Positions 8,097 through 17,685 are shown, numbered from the stretch's first letter. The stretch: DNA of 64,000 nt from JAABVY01 sp964496505 (GCA_964496505.1 CAZBZV010000014.1:4212-68211); one strand, 5' to 3'. Numbers and translations are program-made. The notes: generated by a model from the letters alone, not told the origin.

Positions 8097-9812
8097 TTAA
8101 AACGATCTCGAAAATATGACCCAGGTATGGATATCGGAGTCGGAGGCGTCCAGCGCCTTGGCAAATTCCACTCGGAAACTGCGCGAAAAACCGAGAGCCA
8201 CACCGATATCCGATTTGAACTCTCCATCGCTGAAAATATCATCGTCCTGGCCGATTGTCTTGCCGATATCGAAAAACAGCGCGGTATGCAGGAATGCTTT
8301 GTAATCTATCTGATATTCGATATTTGCCAGAAACATCTGATCTCCATAAAATTCTTTTATATCGTAACCGCGCAAAGTCCTGATCCCGCCCAGATAAAAC
8401 TTCTTGAAAAGCGGTACCCTGTCCGAGGATCCGCCGTACATAACTCTCATTTTCAGGGACAAGTAGCGGTTTATAGGCTGATAGCGTATGCCGCTTAAAA
8501 TCCATCGGGAATAGGTCAGGTCGCCCTTCAGGTCACCGCCGCCCCTTTCGAACTGCAAGCCGGCGTACCATCCCGCGCGAGGCCTGTAGATGTTATCCAG
8601 CATGTCGAACCTGTATGTAAATTTAAAGAGTGACAGCTTGCTGTCGAAATCGGATATATTTTCCTGCAGATAATCCCCGGGAAGACTGCTCCAGTTTCCT
8701 CTGAATTCTTTACTTCCGAAAAGGCTCCAGAGCTTTGGATGAGCGTCCATCCACTTGATATCATCATAGCTGTAAGAAAAGTCGAGGCTGTTATAAGTGC
8801 CGAGATAAATCTTCAGCCCGATTTCGCCGCCCTCTTTTTCATAATAATCCCGAAAATCTTCGTTTACCACTAATGCAAAGATGGCGTTTTCATATTCCCT
8901 CACAATCCAGTCGTCTTCAGTTGCGGTTTCGCGGTATATCCTTCCATGCGGCTCTATTGCATAGTAATCGAAAATCCTCTGTGATGCTTCCAGACGGTAG
9001 CGCAGACGTTTCGCCTCGAAAGCATAGCCGACACCGACCTCAAATGATGGAAATACACCGGTAGCGTCCTCGTATTCCAGAAATGTTTCCAGATAGAGAC
9101 CGTCGACACGATTGTAATCCAGAGCCGGCTTTAGCGAAACCTCACGGCCGTAATGTGCCTCCAGGCCGAGTTTGCGGCCGCCCTCCTCCCAGCCTTCCTG
9201 GGAATAAATTTCGCCGTATACCTGGGAATCCTCGTGCCGGTAAACCCGTCCGCAGACAGCGATAACATCGCCCCGTACAAGCGAATTGGTATGCATGACA
9301 ACATCCCCAAAGAAGCAGATCAGGTTATCGGAGACCTCGCCGTAGAGATCGACATCGCTTCCGAAATTGAACACATCCCCGCGCACGAATCTGTCGGAGT
9401 CTATTATCAGATCGTCGAAGGAATTTACGATATCCCTTGGAATTCTGCTTTTGGAGGGCGCTGCCTTAATCTTGAATTCCATATAAATTCGGCTCCCGGA
9501 TATCTTGTTGAATTTATCCTGTTTTAAAAGCTTGTAGGGAATGCTAATATCCCCCCAGACAATCTGTCCCCGGCTAAAGAGAAGTCCGTTATCCAGTTCT
9601 ACACCGTCGGGAGTCTCTTTAAGATTACGGCAGTCGCTTTGCCCCGACATCTTGCTGCCGTTATACTCTATTGATATAAACAGGTCATTCTTGTCATAAT
9701 CGATAATCAGTTTATTCTGATAATTGGGCTCGGCTTGGGCTGTGGGAGCCAGAATTCCGAGAAATATTATGGATGCTATCAGTATCAGAATTATAAATTT
9801 GTTATCAAGCAC
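8097..9812 (-). CDS. Omp85-family outer-membrane barrel with bactofilin-like middle
   Basis: 571-aa exported protein. A signal peptide (cleavage near TAQAEP) is followed by an N-terminal strand-rich part, then a run of short repeats (about 140-210: RGDVFNFGSDVDLYGEVSD, later RGDVIAVCGRVYR) that read like a small beta-helix, as in polymer-forming/bactofilin-like proteins. The C-terminal half is a beta-barrel with FYLGGIRTLRGYD, matching the Omp85 conserved RGY/F motif, and ends in Phe as outer-membrane proteins do. No POTRA domains are evident, so it is not BamA itself. The GTG start at 9812 is fixed by AAGGAGG five bases upstream. It is co-transcribed with the DUF4390-like gene. Confidence 0.82.
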   Translation of the reverse strand: MLDNKFIILILIASIIFLGILAPTAQAEPNYQNKLIIDYDKNDLFISIEYNGSKMSGQSDCRNLKETPDGVELDNGLLFSRGQIVWGDISIPYKLLKQDKFNKISGSRIYMEFKIKAAPSKSRIPRDIVNSFDDLIIDSDRFVRGDVFNFGSDVDLYGEVSDNLICFFGDVVMHTNSLVRGDVIAVCGRVYRHEDSQVYGEIYSQEGWEEGGRKLGLEAHYGREVSLKPALDYNRVDGLYLETFLEYEDATGVFPSFEVGVGYAFEAKRLRYRLEASQRIFDYYAIEPHGRIYRETATEDDWIVREYENAIFALVVNEDFRDYYEKEGGEIGLKIYLGTYNSLDFSYSYDDIKWMDAHPKLWSLFGSKEFRGNWSSLPGDYLQENISDFDSKLSLFKFTYRFDMLDNIYRPRAGWYAGLQFERGGGDLKGDLTYSRWILSGIRYQPINRYLSLKMRVMYGGSSDRVPLFKKFYLGGIRTLRGYDIKEFYGDQMFLANIEYQIDYKAFLHTALFFDIGKTIGQDDDIFSDGEFKSDIGVALGFSRSFRVEFAKALDASDSDIHTWVIFSRSF

Positions 9813-9961
9813 TCAGTCCTCCTTGTTTACCCAATATATTGAGCAAACTTCGTACCAATCATAATTCGATGCTAAAACAGCCTTCAATCAATACCAAACA
9901 CCGATTTTGCGATCGGCCTTGATGTGTATTTTACATCCATATAGATAATCGGTTGTATCTT

Positions 9962-11335
9962 TTACAGCAAATTGTATTTCTTCAGTTTTTTGTACAGGTT
10001 GCCCCGATCCATACCCAGCCTTCGTGCCAGCTCCGAAACATTGCCCTTGACCTGAAACAGATTTATCCGCAGGAAGCTTAGTTCGAACTGTTCCACGGAG
10101 CCTGTCAGAAGATTCTTCTCACCGGCATTTTTTACTCCGGATTCGAAAGAAAGACTTGGATCGGAGAGCATCTGCGAAGCAAAATCTACCTCAATATATT
10201 CATCCCGGCAAAGAAAAAACAGCCTTTCTGTATAATTTCTGAGTTCGCGCACATTGCCCGGCCAGTCATAGGCCATCAGTATGTTAACAATGCCCTGATC
10301 GTAGGATTTTTGCGGCTGGAAGTTTTTGGACTTAAGAGCATTAAAGAAATGATCGAATATGAGTGGAATATCCTCTTTCCTCTCACGCAGGGGAGGAACA
10401 TGAACCGGGATAGTATTTATGCGGTAGAATAAATCCTGCCGAAATCTTTCCGCCTTTATTTGCTCTTCCAGGTCACGGCCGCTGATTGATATCAGGCGCA
10501 CATCAATCTTTTCGGTCTTCGATCCGCCGACCTTTTCGATTTCCGAAGATTCCAGCGCTCTTAAGAGCTTGCTTTGCAGATTAATCGGCATCTCGGCGAT
10601 CTCATCCAGAACAAGCGTGCCTTTGTCAGCCAGGCTGAACTTGCCCTCTTTGTCCGAGGCTGCGCCGGTAAATGCTCCCCTGGTGTGGCCGAAAAACTCC
10701 GACTCGGCCAGCTCATGCGGGATTGCCGCGCAGTTGAGTTTAACCAGCGGCCCGGAAGACCTTGCCGAACGGTAGTGTATCTGCGAGGCCACAAGCTCCT
10801 TGCCGGTGCCGGTCTCGCCCCAGACCAGGACACTGCTGTCGGACTGCGCTACTTTGGCAATCACCTCTTTCAGCTCACTAATAACCGCGCTTTCCCCGAC
10901 AATCCTGTAACGCTTGAGATGTTCCTCTTTCAGCCTGCGGTTTTCCATTCTGAGATTGTGTTTTTCGACAGCCCCTTTTATGATCGTCAGCAGACGATTG
11001 ACATCGGGCGGCTTTTCCAGAAAATCCGAGGCTCCCAGCTTGATAGAATCGGCAGCTTCCTGAAGCGAGGCGGCTCCGGAAACCATGACGATTTCGGGAT
11101 GATCCTCCCGCTTGATAATCCTCTTAAGAAGCGTTATGCCGTCAGGCTCCGGCATCTGAATATCCAGCAGCACAACCTGATATTCCGATTCATCCAGAAG
11201 CCTTTCTACGCGTGATGATTTATGTTCTCGGGTAGTATTATAATCGGATTTTAGAAGCGCGGCTACCTGCTCGGTAAATAGTTCATCATCGTCAACTATC
11301 AGTATTCTTCCGTTCACTTTATCAACCAAACTCAA
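9962..11335 (-). CDS. NtrC-family sigma54-dependent response regulator
   Basis: 457-aa three-domain regulator: receiver domain (acidic triad DDD at 15-17, phospho-acceptor Asp58 in LLDIQMP), AAA+ domain with GETGTGKE (Walker A), GAFTGA (sigma54 contact) and LVLDEIAEM (Walker B), and a Fis-type helix-turn-helix ending in GMDRGNLYKKLKKYNLL. It should activate sigma54 promoters when phosphorylated by the adjacent kinase, whose 3' end it overlaps by 14 bases. The TTG start at 11335 is uncertain; GGTGA lies just upstream and an in-frame GTG occurs 18 bases later. All motifs required for ATP hydrolysis and sigma54 contact are intact. Confidence 0.93.
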   Translation of the reverse strand: MSLVDKVNGRILIVDDDELFTEQVAALLKSDYNTTREHKSSRVERLLDESEYQVVLLDIQMPEPDGITLLKRIIKREDHPEIVMVSGAASLQEAADSIKLGASDFLEKPPDVNRLLTIIKGAVEKHNLRMENRRLKEEHLKRYRIVGESAVISELKEVIAKVAQSDSSVLVWGETGTGKELVASQIHYRSARSSGPLVKLNCAAIPHELAESEFFGHTRGAFTGAASDKEGKFSLADKGTLVLDEIAEMPINLQSKLLRALESSEIEKVGGSKTEKIDVRLISISGRDLEEQIKAERFRQDLFYRINTIPVHVPPLRERKEDIPLIFDHFFNALKSKNFQPQKSYDQGIVNILMAYDWPGNVRELRNYTERLFFLCRDEYIEVDFASQMLSDPSLSFESGVKNAGEKNLLTGSVEQFELSFLRINLFQVKGNVSELARRLGMDRGNLYKKLKKYNLL

Positions 11336-12764
11336 TCGTCACCGTGGTACCGTCTTTATCCGATTCAAGCGTCAACTCGGCGCCCAGGGCATCCGCAAAT
11401 TTTCGTGCAATCGGCAGACCCAGGCCGGTACCCTGCGGCTTGGTGGTATAATACGGTATCCACACCTTGCCGGCATATTCCTCCGGAACGCCGGTCCCAT
11501 TGTCTTTGATCTTCAAGGTAACGCCGCCCTCGTCTTTGAAGGCTGTTATCTCGACTCTGCCGTCCGTAGTAACCGCCTCCATACTGTTTTTGAGGAGATT
11601 CACCAGAAGGCTGCGCAGGATTTCGTAATCTGTTTCCAGATAGATATCATCCGGCACATCGATTTCCTGTTTTACATCGGGATGCCTCTTTCCGGCCAGT
11701 TGCATAGCATCCTGGGCCACTTTTTTAATATTAATCAGCACTGGACGGATATCGGGTGAACGTGCGAAAGTGCTGAAGTCGTTGGCAATCTCCTCCAGCT
11801 TGCCGATCTCGGAATTGATCGACTTAATTTCTTCCTCGGCATTCTGCGGGCTTTCAGTATTCCTAAGATTGTGCAGGGCGACTTTCGTGGGGCTGAGAAT
11901 GTTTTTGATACCGTGGGCGATAATCCGTGCGGTATTTTTCCAGGAGGCCTCCACCTCCGCCCTCAAAAGCTTTTCGGCTTTGCTCTTGAGCTCTTTGGAC
12001 ATATAATTGAACGACGATACCAGTGTTCCCAGCTCATCCTTCTTGCCGTAGTTTACCGTCTTGCCCCATTTGCCCTTGGCTATGTCAAATGCGGCCAGCG
12101 AAAGATTATTTAGCGGCTTAATCAGAGAATTCGCCCACCAGCGGGCGATGTAGAGTATGAATGTGAGATATATAACCGTAACACAGAGCCATAAAAACCA
12201 GGCAATATTGCTTCCCGAGGCTTCCACAAATCGTTTCAGACGCCCGTATTCGGTCTTGGCGGTAATGATTTCAGCCGCCCTGACCGAAAATTCGGCGGGC
12301 AGATACTGGCCGACAACCAGAGCAGGAGTGGGGCCGAGTGTGGGATTCAAAGCGATTTGCTGATAAACCAGAATGCGTCCCTCGAAACTCATAATCTCCG
12401 GAAATGAGCTTGCCCTGAAAGCCGCCTCCTCCATGAACATGCGGTTGTAGTCCTCGTTTTCAAGTGACTTGATGGAAATCGTATCGGTCTCGGAGATATA
12501 CAGCATTAAGTCGAAATATCTTGTCTCCTCCGCTTTAAGCGAATCCTGAGCGAGGATGTCTATCAGGTTCATGAAGCGGATGCGGTACAACTCCAGGCTG
12601 TTTTCCACAAGGTATTCGGAGTTTTCCAGAGCATTTTCGAATCCGGGGGAAATAACTTTGCCGATTCCCTGATTGAAAAGGTAAACTGCCGCAAGCGAAA
12701 GCACCAGAAAGGGAATAAAAGACAGTATAAACAGTCTTAGAAAAAATTTGTTTTTAATCTGCAT
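11322..12764 (-). CDS. NtrY-like membrane sensor histidine kinase
   Basis: 480 aa. An N-terminal membrane helix (about 9-30), a periplasmic sensing region (to about 190), a second helix, a HAMP linker (around IKPLNNLSLAAFDIAKGKW), a HisKA-like region with AHGIKNILSP (His acceptor), and a HATPase domain with NLLKNSMEAV, DNGTGVP and GTGLGLPIAR. The HGIKN form of the H box and the pairing with a sigma54 activator point to the NtrY/AtoS group. The gene overlaps both neighbours (NUDIX by 11 bases, regulator by 14), so translation is coupled. The signal is unknown; the extracytoplasmic loop has no domain I can name. Confidence 0.9.
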   Translation of the reverse strand: MQIKNKFFLRLFILSFIPFLVLSLAAVYLFNQGIGKVISPGFENALENSEYLVENSLELYRIRFMNLIDILAQDSLKAEETRYFDLMLYISETDTISIKSLENEDYNRMFMEEAAFRASSFPEIMSFEGRILVYQQIALNPTLGPTPALVVGQYLPAEFSVRAAEIITAKTEYGRLKRFVEASGSNIAWFLWLCVTVIYLTFILYIARWWANSLIKPLNNLSLAAFDIAKGKWGKTVNYGKKDELGTLVSSFNYMSKELKSKAEKLLRAEVEASWKNTARIIAHGIKNILSPTKVALHNLRNTESPQNAEEEIKSINSEIGKLEEIANDFSTFARSPDIRPVLINIKKVAQDAMQLAGKRHPDVKQEIDVPDDIYLETDYEILRSLLVNLLKNSMEAVTTDGRVEITAFKDEGGVTLKIKDNGTGVPEEYAGKVWIPYYTTKPQGTGLGLPIARKFADALGAELTLESDKDGTTVTIEFG

Positions 12765-13278
12765 CTACTTTAAACTTTTCCGGATAATTTGTCTTTAAGT
12801 CATGCAATGCCTGCTTGTGCGATTCGAATGCGATCTTATCGGGGCTTTCATGCAATCCGAAAAACTCCGCCCGGCTGGCATCATCGGCAGCTTTAAGTTC
12901 ACCCCCCACAATATCCGCAAAATACAATATCATAATAGCATTTGTACGGGGATCGTCACTACCGTTATATATTTCGAAAACACCTTTAATCTCAACATCC
13001 AGATTGGTCTCTTCCTTGAGCTCGCGCACTGCGGTCTCGGCCGGATTTTCTTCCCATTCACAAAACCCGGCAGGCATTGTCCAGTAGCCGACTTTGGGTT
13101 CATGCGCGCGCTGCACCCAGAGAAGCTTACCCTCCTTGAAGACCACACATCCTGCGGCAGGCGCGGGATTATTATAGTGTACGAATCCGCAATTCGGGCA
13201 GCGGCGGCGCTTGAGATCGTCATCCCGAAATTCTTTCATTTCAGTGGCACACATGGGACAATATTTATATACGGCCAT
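12754..13278 (-). CDS. NUDIX hydrolase with N-terminal zinc ribbon
   Basis: 174 aa. CPMC and CPNC pairs (residues 7-34) form a zinc ribbon, followed by a NUDIX domain whose box reads G-F-C-E-W-E-E-N-P-A-E-T-A-V-R-E-L-K-E-E-T, matching Gx5Ex7REUxEE. The family cleaves nucleoside diphosphates linked to another moiety; the ribbon plus NUDIX layout is shared with NudC-like NADH pyrophosphatases and small ADP-ribose-type enzymes, so the substrate cannot be fixed. AAAGG lies 7 bases before the ATG. It is the first gene of the kinase-regulator operon and overlaps the kinase by 11 bases, which hints at a nucleotide-linked signal or is simply compact packing. Confidence 0.88.
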   Translation of the reverse strand: MAVYKYCPMCATEMKEFRDDDLKRRRCPNCGFVHYNNPAPAAGCVVFKEGKLLWVQRAHEPKVGYWTMPAGFCEWEENPAETAVRELKEETNLDVEIKGVFEIYNGSDDPRTNAIMILYFADIVGGELKAADDASRAEFFGLHESPDKIAFESHKQALHDLKTNYPEKFKVDAD

Positions 13279-13349
13279 CTATCAACCTTTCATCTACTCT
13301 CATAAATTAAGCTCAATCGGCCAATATGGCAAGTTTGAACAATGTTTGA

Positions 13350-15593
13350 CTAAACCTGCTCCTTCAGCTTCAACGCCACCACAGTCATATCATCCTGGGG
13401 CATATCGGAAGAGGAAAAATCCATCACCTCTTTGACCACCCGGTCGGCGATCTGCTTTGCCGACATTGAGCGTATATCCTTGATAAGTTCCAGAAGGCGT
13501 TCCTCGCCGAATTGCTCGCCATCGTAATTGAAGGCCTCGTTTATACCGTCTGTATAGAAAAATACAAGGTCGCCGGGGTTCAGTTTCAAAGAATCCTGCT
13601 TATAAGTAGCCTCCTTGAAGGCTCCCATCAAAAGGCCGCCCTCGGTCAGGAAGCGATGTTCGCCGGTTTGACTGATCACTATGGGATAATTATGTCCGGC
13701 ATTGGAATACTGCATTACGTGTTTGGCCGGATCGTATTCGGCGTAAAACAGGGTAACAAATTTCTCCGCAGAGGTGGTGGTGGACATAAGAAAATTTACA
13801 TTCTGCAAAATGCGTATGATCGAATCGGTATTGCGCACCTCGCTTCGAAGCATGGCCTGTATCTGCGAAACCATCAACGCCGCCGGGATACCCTTACCGG
13901 ATACATCGGCGATGATAATGCCGGTATTGTTCTGTTTGGTCTGCAGGAAGTCATAGAAGTCGCCTCCCACATAACGGGATGGCTCCGAGTAAGCCGCCAG
14001 CTCGAAATCATCTCCGACCGGCAGAGTCTTGGGTAGAAGATCACGTTGAATCTGGCGCGCCAGAGAAAGCTCCTCCTCCAGCCTCTCCTTCTCGAGCGAC
14101 TCCTGATAAAGGCGCGCATTGGACATCGCCACCACAAGCTGATTGGAAAGGATATTAAGCGTGGTGATATCCTCATAATTGTAATTATATCCCGAAATCT
14201 TATTGGAAAGCGCGATAAAGCCCTCTAGCTCGCCTCTGTTTATAAGCGGCACAATCATCTGATAGCCCATCTTCTCAAGACTCTCGATTGTCTTCGATTT
14301 CTGCTCCGTGCCCCGGAATTCATCTATGAGCGCGGGACGGTCGCGTCTAAGAAGATTTTCTGTTAGCTCAGCTTCAGCCGAGAATTTCATTTCAGGTGCC
14401 GGATCATTGGGCTGCGGCAGGAGAATATATTCCGGCTTATCCTCGGACCTCAGGCACAGGCGGACATTCTCAATCAACATCTCCTCCCGCAATATTCGTA
14501 CAATCGACGCCTCCAGCTTATCCGGATCGAGAATCGAGGAAAGCTCGCGTGAGATTTCATCGGCTATATATCTTATATCCACCTTGCCCTTGATGAAGAA
14601 TTTTTTCAGAAAATTATCGACCTGATTCATGATAGGCTGGAAGAAAATCAGCGCCAGGATGATAAAAGCAGCCGGTAAAATCGGTGTCTCCTGGCCCAGG
14701 ATATCCTGAAGTATCTTGGTAAACTGCGATATAATCAGAAGATATGCGCCTACTATTATGGCTGAAGTAATAGTATATACCACCGATTGACGAACAATCA
14801 GGCGCACATCCAGGAATTGATATCTGATTATGGCATAGATAATAGAACCATTGCCAATTGCGAGAGCAGCCACGGCCATGGCGATCTGCACATTGGCGGC
14901 GATATGTATCCCGCTTAGATTGGGCAGCAGATACGATATCATATACAGTCCCATAGCGGACTGTATACCCCAGATCACAATCAGGGTTTGTGTCTTCAGG
15001 CGTTTATTGGAGATGTATTTAAGTCCCCGGTAGAAAAGCACCAGGGCAATGATGATATATATGATATTTATGGCCGCAAAGGTTTGCAGGTGCAGGCGTA
15101 CCAGGAAGTCCAGAAGCGCCGCTATGAATCCCACGAAAAATGCAAACCTGTCGGTAACCCATCCAAAGAAGGCGACATCCGACTCGACCTGCAGGAATTC
15201 CACGATCTTGCCGGTGTCGGCGAACAGCGTAACCAGCAGGATATGAAACAGGTGGGGGATGAAAATCAGGTATTTCACCCTGGAATTGGTGGACATGATC
15301 GGATGCTCGGTGGGAAAAACAAGGGAGAATAACACCAGTTGCGGGAAAAACAGCTCCCATAGAAAGAACAGGTTCTCGTAAAAGGGTACCTGTCCTTCGG
15401 CTGTAACGGCGGTTCTGCCCAGAAAAACGCCCAGCGCCGCGAAAAGGGGAGCCAGGCCTGCAAAGATCAGAAGCAGGCTGGTGACCCGGTTAAGGCGGCG
15501 GTAGGGATTTTCTCTGAAAATAACGGTGCCGGTGAAAAACAGAAGGGCAGAGAAAATTAAATATATTACTCCGACTAATAGCTGATAATCCAC
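13350..15593 (-). CDS. RsbU-like membrane PP2C phosphatase (SpoIIE domain)
   Basis: 747 aa. Roughly eight N-terminal membrane helices (1-320), then a GAF-like domain (about 350-490), a coiled linker ending LARQIQRDLLP, and a SpoIIE/PP2C phosphatase domain with GGDFYDF, ADVSGKG and a C-terminal DDMTVVALK, which together supply the metal-binding Asp residues. Such proteins dephosphorylate a STAS-domain antagonist to switch on a sigma factor or other target. The kinase and antagonist genes are encoded immediately upstream on the same strand, 24 and about 490 bases away. The GTG start at 15593 has an AGGCGAG-like site. The membrane domain implies that an envelope or lipophilic signal drives the switch. 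Confidence 0.9.
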   Translation of the reverse strand: MDYQLLVGVIYLIFSALLFFTGTVIFRENPYRRLNRVTSLLLIFAGLAPLFAALGVFLGRTAVTAEGQVPFYENLFFLWELFFPQLVLFSLVFPTEHPIMSTNSRVKYLIFIPHLFHILLVTLFADTGKIVEFLQVESDVAFFGWVTDRFAFFVGFIAALLDFLVRLHLQTFAAINIIYIIIALVLFYRGLKYISNKRLKTQTLIVIWGIQSAMGLYMISYLLPNLSGIHIAANVQIAMAVAALAIGNGSIIYAIIRYQFLDVRLIVRQSVVYTITSAIIVGAYLLIISQFTKILQDILGQETPILPAAFIILALIFFQPIMNQVDNFLKKFFIKGKVDIRYIADEISRELSSILDPDKLEASIVRILREEMLIENVRLCLRSEDKPEYILLPQPNDPAPEMKFSAEAELTENLLRRDRPALIDEFRGTEQKSKTIESLEKMGYQMIVPLINRGELEGFIALSNKISGYNYNYEDITTLNILSNQLVVAMSNARLYQESLEKERLEEELSLARQIQRDLLPKTLPVGDDFELAAYSEPSRYVGGDFYDFLQTKQNNTGIIIADVSGKGIPAALMVSQIQAMLRSEVRNTDSIIRILQNVNFLMSTTTSAEKFVTLFYAEYDPAKHVMQYSNAGHNYPIVISQTGEHRFLTEGGLLMGAFKEATYKQDSLKLNPGDLVFFYTDGINEAFNYDGEQFGEERLLELIKDIRSMSAKQIADRVVKEVMDFSSSDMPQDDMTVVALKLKEQV

Positions 15594-15617
15594 ACTCGCC
15601 TAGCGCCTTCTTATCAA

Positions 15618-16040
15618 TTACGAAGCTAATTCTTTTATGATAATCATCCGAGTTCCGCCTTCCGGTGGTTCCTCGACCTGGAGATCGTCCACAAGACTTC
15701 TGACTATAAAAATACCCCGCCCTGCTTCCTTTAAAATGTTCTCATCGGAAATCGGACTGGGTATATTCTCCGGCTTGAATCCGGGCCCCTGATCAGTTAT
15801 CGAGATAGATAGGTGTTTATCGCTAAATTCAAGCTCGATTGTGACGATTTTATCCGGATTGGATTTGTTGCCGTGGATAATTGCGTTATTGATAAGCTCG
15901 GTTGCACTTATCGCAAGATCGGCAATGCTGTCTTCATCGATGCCATGCTCCTTAAGATGGCCCTCGAGAAAGCGGTCGGCCTCGGCCAGGTGATTCTGCG
16001 AACTCGGAATTTCCAGTCTGTAACTTTTATTTTCTGACAT
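15618..16040 (-). CDS. RsbW/SpoIIAB-like anti-sigma serine kinase
   Basis: 140-aa GHKL ATPase domain alone: N box ATELINNAIIHGN, G1 box DQGPGF and G2 box GRGIFIV. Proteins of this size and motif order phosphorylate a Ser on a STAS antagonist and sequester a sigma factor or other effector when the antagonist is phosphorylated. It sits between the STAS gene (upstream) and the RsbU-like phosphatase (downstream), completing a partner-switching set. No sigma factor gene is adjacent, so the regulated target is not known. Only weak ribosome-site similarity precedes the ATG. Confidence 0.9.
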   Translation of the reverse strand: MSENKSYRLEIPSSQNHLAEADRFLEGHLKEHGIDEDSIADLAISATELINNAIIHGNKSNPDKIVTIELEFSDKHLSISITDQGPGFKPENIPSPISDENILKEAGRGIFIVRSLVDDLQVEEPPEGGTRMIIIKELAS

Positions 16041-16086
16041 ATGCTCTACCAGTCGGCTGCTTTCTGCCCGAAACTGATCCTTTCAT

Positions 16087-16425
16087 CTATCCAAACGAGC
16101 CAACCGCATCATAGGCCGAATCATAAGACTCGAAAACATTATTGAGTTTGGTTATTTCGAATAAATTGGCGACTTTCTCCGAGATATTCGACAGTTTCAG
16201 CTCGCCTTCGTTATTGCGAAGCGAAGTCATACCCGATATAAGAATTCCCAGTCCGGTCGAATTCATCCATTCCACATGACCCAGGTCGATAACGACTTTT
16301 TTATTGTTTGCCGATATCAGCTCGTAGAGACGGTTTCTGAGTTCTGTGGCCTCGGGACCGCCCATTATCTTTCCTTCCGGTTCGAGAATTACCACACCAT
16401 CTTTTTCATGGGTGGAGATGCTCAT
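16087..16425 (-). CDS. STAS-domain anti-sigma factor antagonist
   Basis: 112 aa, a single STAS domain. The phospho-acceptor is Ser56 in WMNSTGLGIL, the usual position of the Ser phosphorylated by RsbW-type kinases and dephosphorylated by RsbU-type phosphatases. AGGAGG lies 4 bases before the ATG, the best ribosome site of this operon, in keeping with the antagonist being needed in excess over the kinase. It is first of the three partner-switching genes. Confidence 0.92.
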   Translation of the reverse strand: MSISTHEKDGVVILEPEGKIMGGPEATELRNRLYELISANNKKVVIDLGHVEWMNSTGLGILISGMTSLRNNEGELKLSNISEKVANLFEITKLNNVFESYDSAYDAVGSFG

Positions 16426-16543
16426 CTTGCCTCCTAAGTTAAATCCACACCGATTAATACAAGAGCGTTTTAATATATCTTTTAATACGCTATGATAACA
16501 ATTTGGATGGCTTTATAGTAGCAAATTTTTTAAGAAATGCAAA

Positions 16544-16972
16544 TTACTTGAAGAGGGCTTTGATCTTACCCCAGGTGGTAAGCTTGACGTTAAGAGAGGT
16601 TTTGACCTCGAGATCGACCTTCATCTGGCCCGGACGAGGATTGATAGTCGGCTCGGCTTCGCGGTCATCCACTTTTATCACAATAACATCCGATTCCGAC
16701 TGATACCCCTTCTGATCCGGATTGCCGGGATCGTATCTGGGTATAGTTAGCGAATACTGCCCGCGCTGAGTTGTTTCTGTGGAGACGATCTTCTCGCCGT
16801 CGATATACGCTTCAATCCTGCTGCCGGCCTGCGCGTCATTTCCATTAATCGTAAGACTTCCGAATAATTCGCAGTCATTGCCCGAATCGGCTAACAATAC
16901 CTGTGCCGTCAACAGAATAAGGCATAATACCAGAAGGCATCCCGCTGCCTTTTTTTGAGTAAAAGTGGCCAT
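16544..16972 (-). CDS. exported protein with carboxypeptidase-regulatory-like fold (tentative)
   Basis: 142 aa with a signal peptide (hydrophobic 9-27, then LLADSGN). The mature part contains ELFGSLTINGNDAQAGSRI, then IDGEKIVSTETTQRGQYSL, a pattern seen in transthyretin-like or carboxypeptidase-regulatory-like beta domains in which 'G..V..A' segments precede a 'G.Y.l' strand. It is small, secreted and of unknown role. It lies between the rex gene and the STAS gene on the same strand, 118 bases from the latter, and is not obviously in their operon. No clear ribosome site was seen. Confidence 0.6.
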   Translation of the reverse strand: MATFTQKKAAGCLLVLCLILLTAQVLLADSGNDCELFGSLTINGNDAQAGSRIEAYIDGEKIVSTETTQRGQYSLTIPRYDPGNPDQKGYQSESDVIVIKVDDREAEPTINPRPGQMKVDLEVKTSLNVKLTTWGKIKALFK

Positions 16973-17037
16973 ACCATATAAACCATAAAGATTTGTATTA
17001 TTATTGTCAAGCGAAAATTTGGTCAGAAGAGTTGACT

Positions 17038-17685
17038 TTAAACTTCTTCACAGTAATCGTTATTGACCAGGCAGAAGGAGAGATGTTCCAGCTCCATAGC
17101 CATATTTTCATTTCGCAAAGAAACTCCCTTGGGCACCTTCAGATTGATCGGTGCGAAATTCAATATGGCGCTAACATCCGCCTCAACAATATCGTCACAA
17201 ACCGCTTGAGCCTGCTGGGGCGGAACCGCTATCACTACTATTTCGATATTATTATCCTTAAGTTCCTGTGTTAGTTTGGCGACATCGCGAATGACGATTC
17301 CTTTATGATTTGAGCCGATTTTCCTTTGATCATTGTCGAACAGGAGCTTTATTTTGAATCCCTGACGGGAAAATTCCTTATACGAAACCAGGGCCGAACC
17401 GATATTTCCAATTCCGACCAGGGCAACATTCCATTCCTGATCGACGCCCAGTATCCTGGCTATTTTATCCTTCAATTCCCGTACCGGATATCCCAGTCCC
17501 CTCGTACCGAATGAGCCGAAAAAGGATAAATCCTTACGTACCTGAGCCGGGGTCAGATGTTCCAGACGGGCGAGGTCCTTGGATGATACGGTCTCATAGT
17601 TGTCCTTATCGAGCTGCACCAAAGCACGATAATACCTTGAGAGGCGGGATATTGTCGATTCGGATATTCTCTTTAGTTTTCCCAA
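17038..17685 (-). CDS. rex: redox-sensing transcriptional repressor Rex
   Basis: 215-aa repressor that senses the NADH/NAD+ ratio. The N-terminal winged helix includes LARLEHLTPAQVRKDLSFFG and SFGTRGLGY; the Rossmann fold has VGIGNIG, and the C-terminal part has NFAPINLKVP, all hallmarks of Rex. I place the start at TTG 17685, not at the frame's upstream ATG (17763): AGGAGG (17690-17695) lies 4 bases before it, the length then matches the family (about 210 aa), and the upstream codons would overlap the promoter and operator. A perfect Rex operator lies just upstream, so autoregulation is expected. The gene is monocistronic or followed by 16544-16972. Confidence 0.95.
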   Translation of the reverse strand: MGKLKRISESTISRLSRYYRALVQLDKDNYETVSSKDLARLEHLTPAQVRKDLSFFGSFGTRGLGYPVRELKDKIARILGVDQEWNVALVGIGNIGSALVSYKEFSRQGFKIKLLFDNDQRKIGSNHKGIVIRDVAKLTQELKDNNIEIVVIAVPPQQAQAVCDDIVEADVSAILNFAPINLKVPKGVSLRNENMAMELEHLSFCLVNNDYCEEV

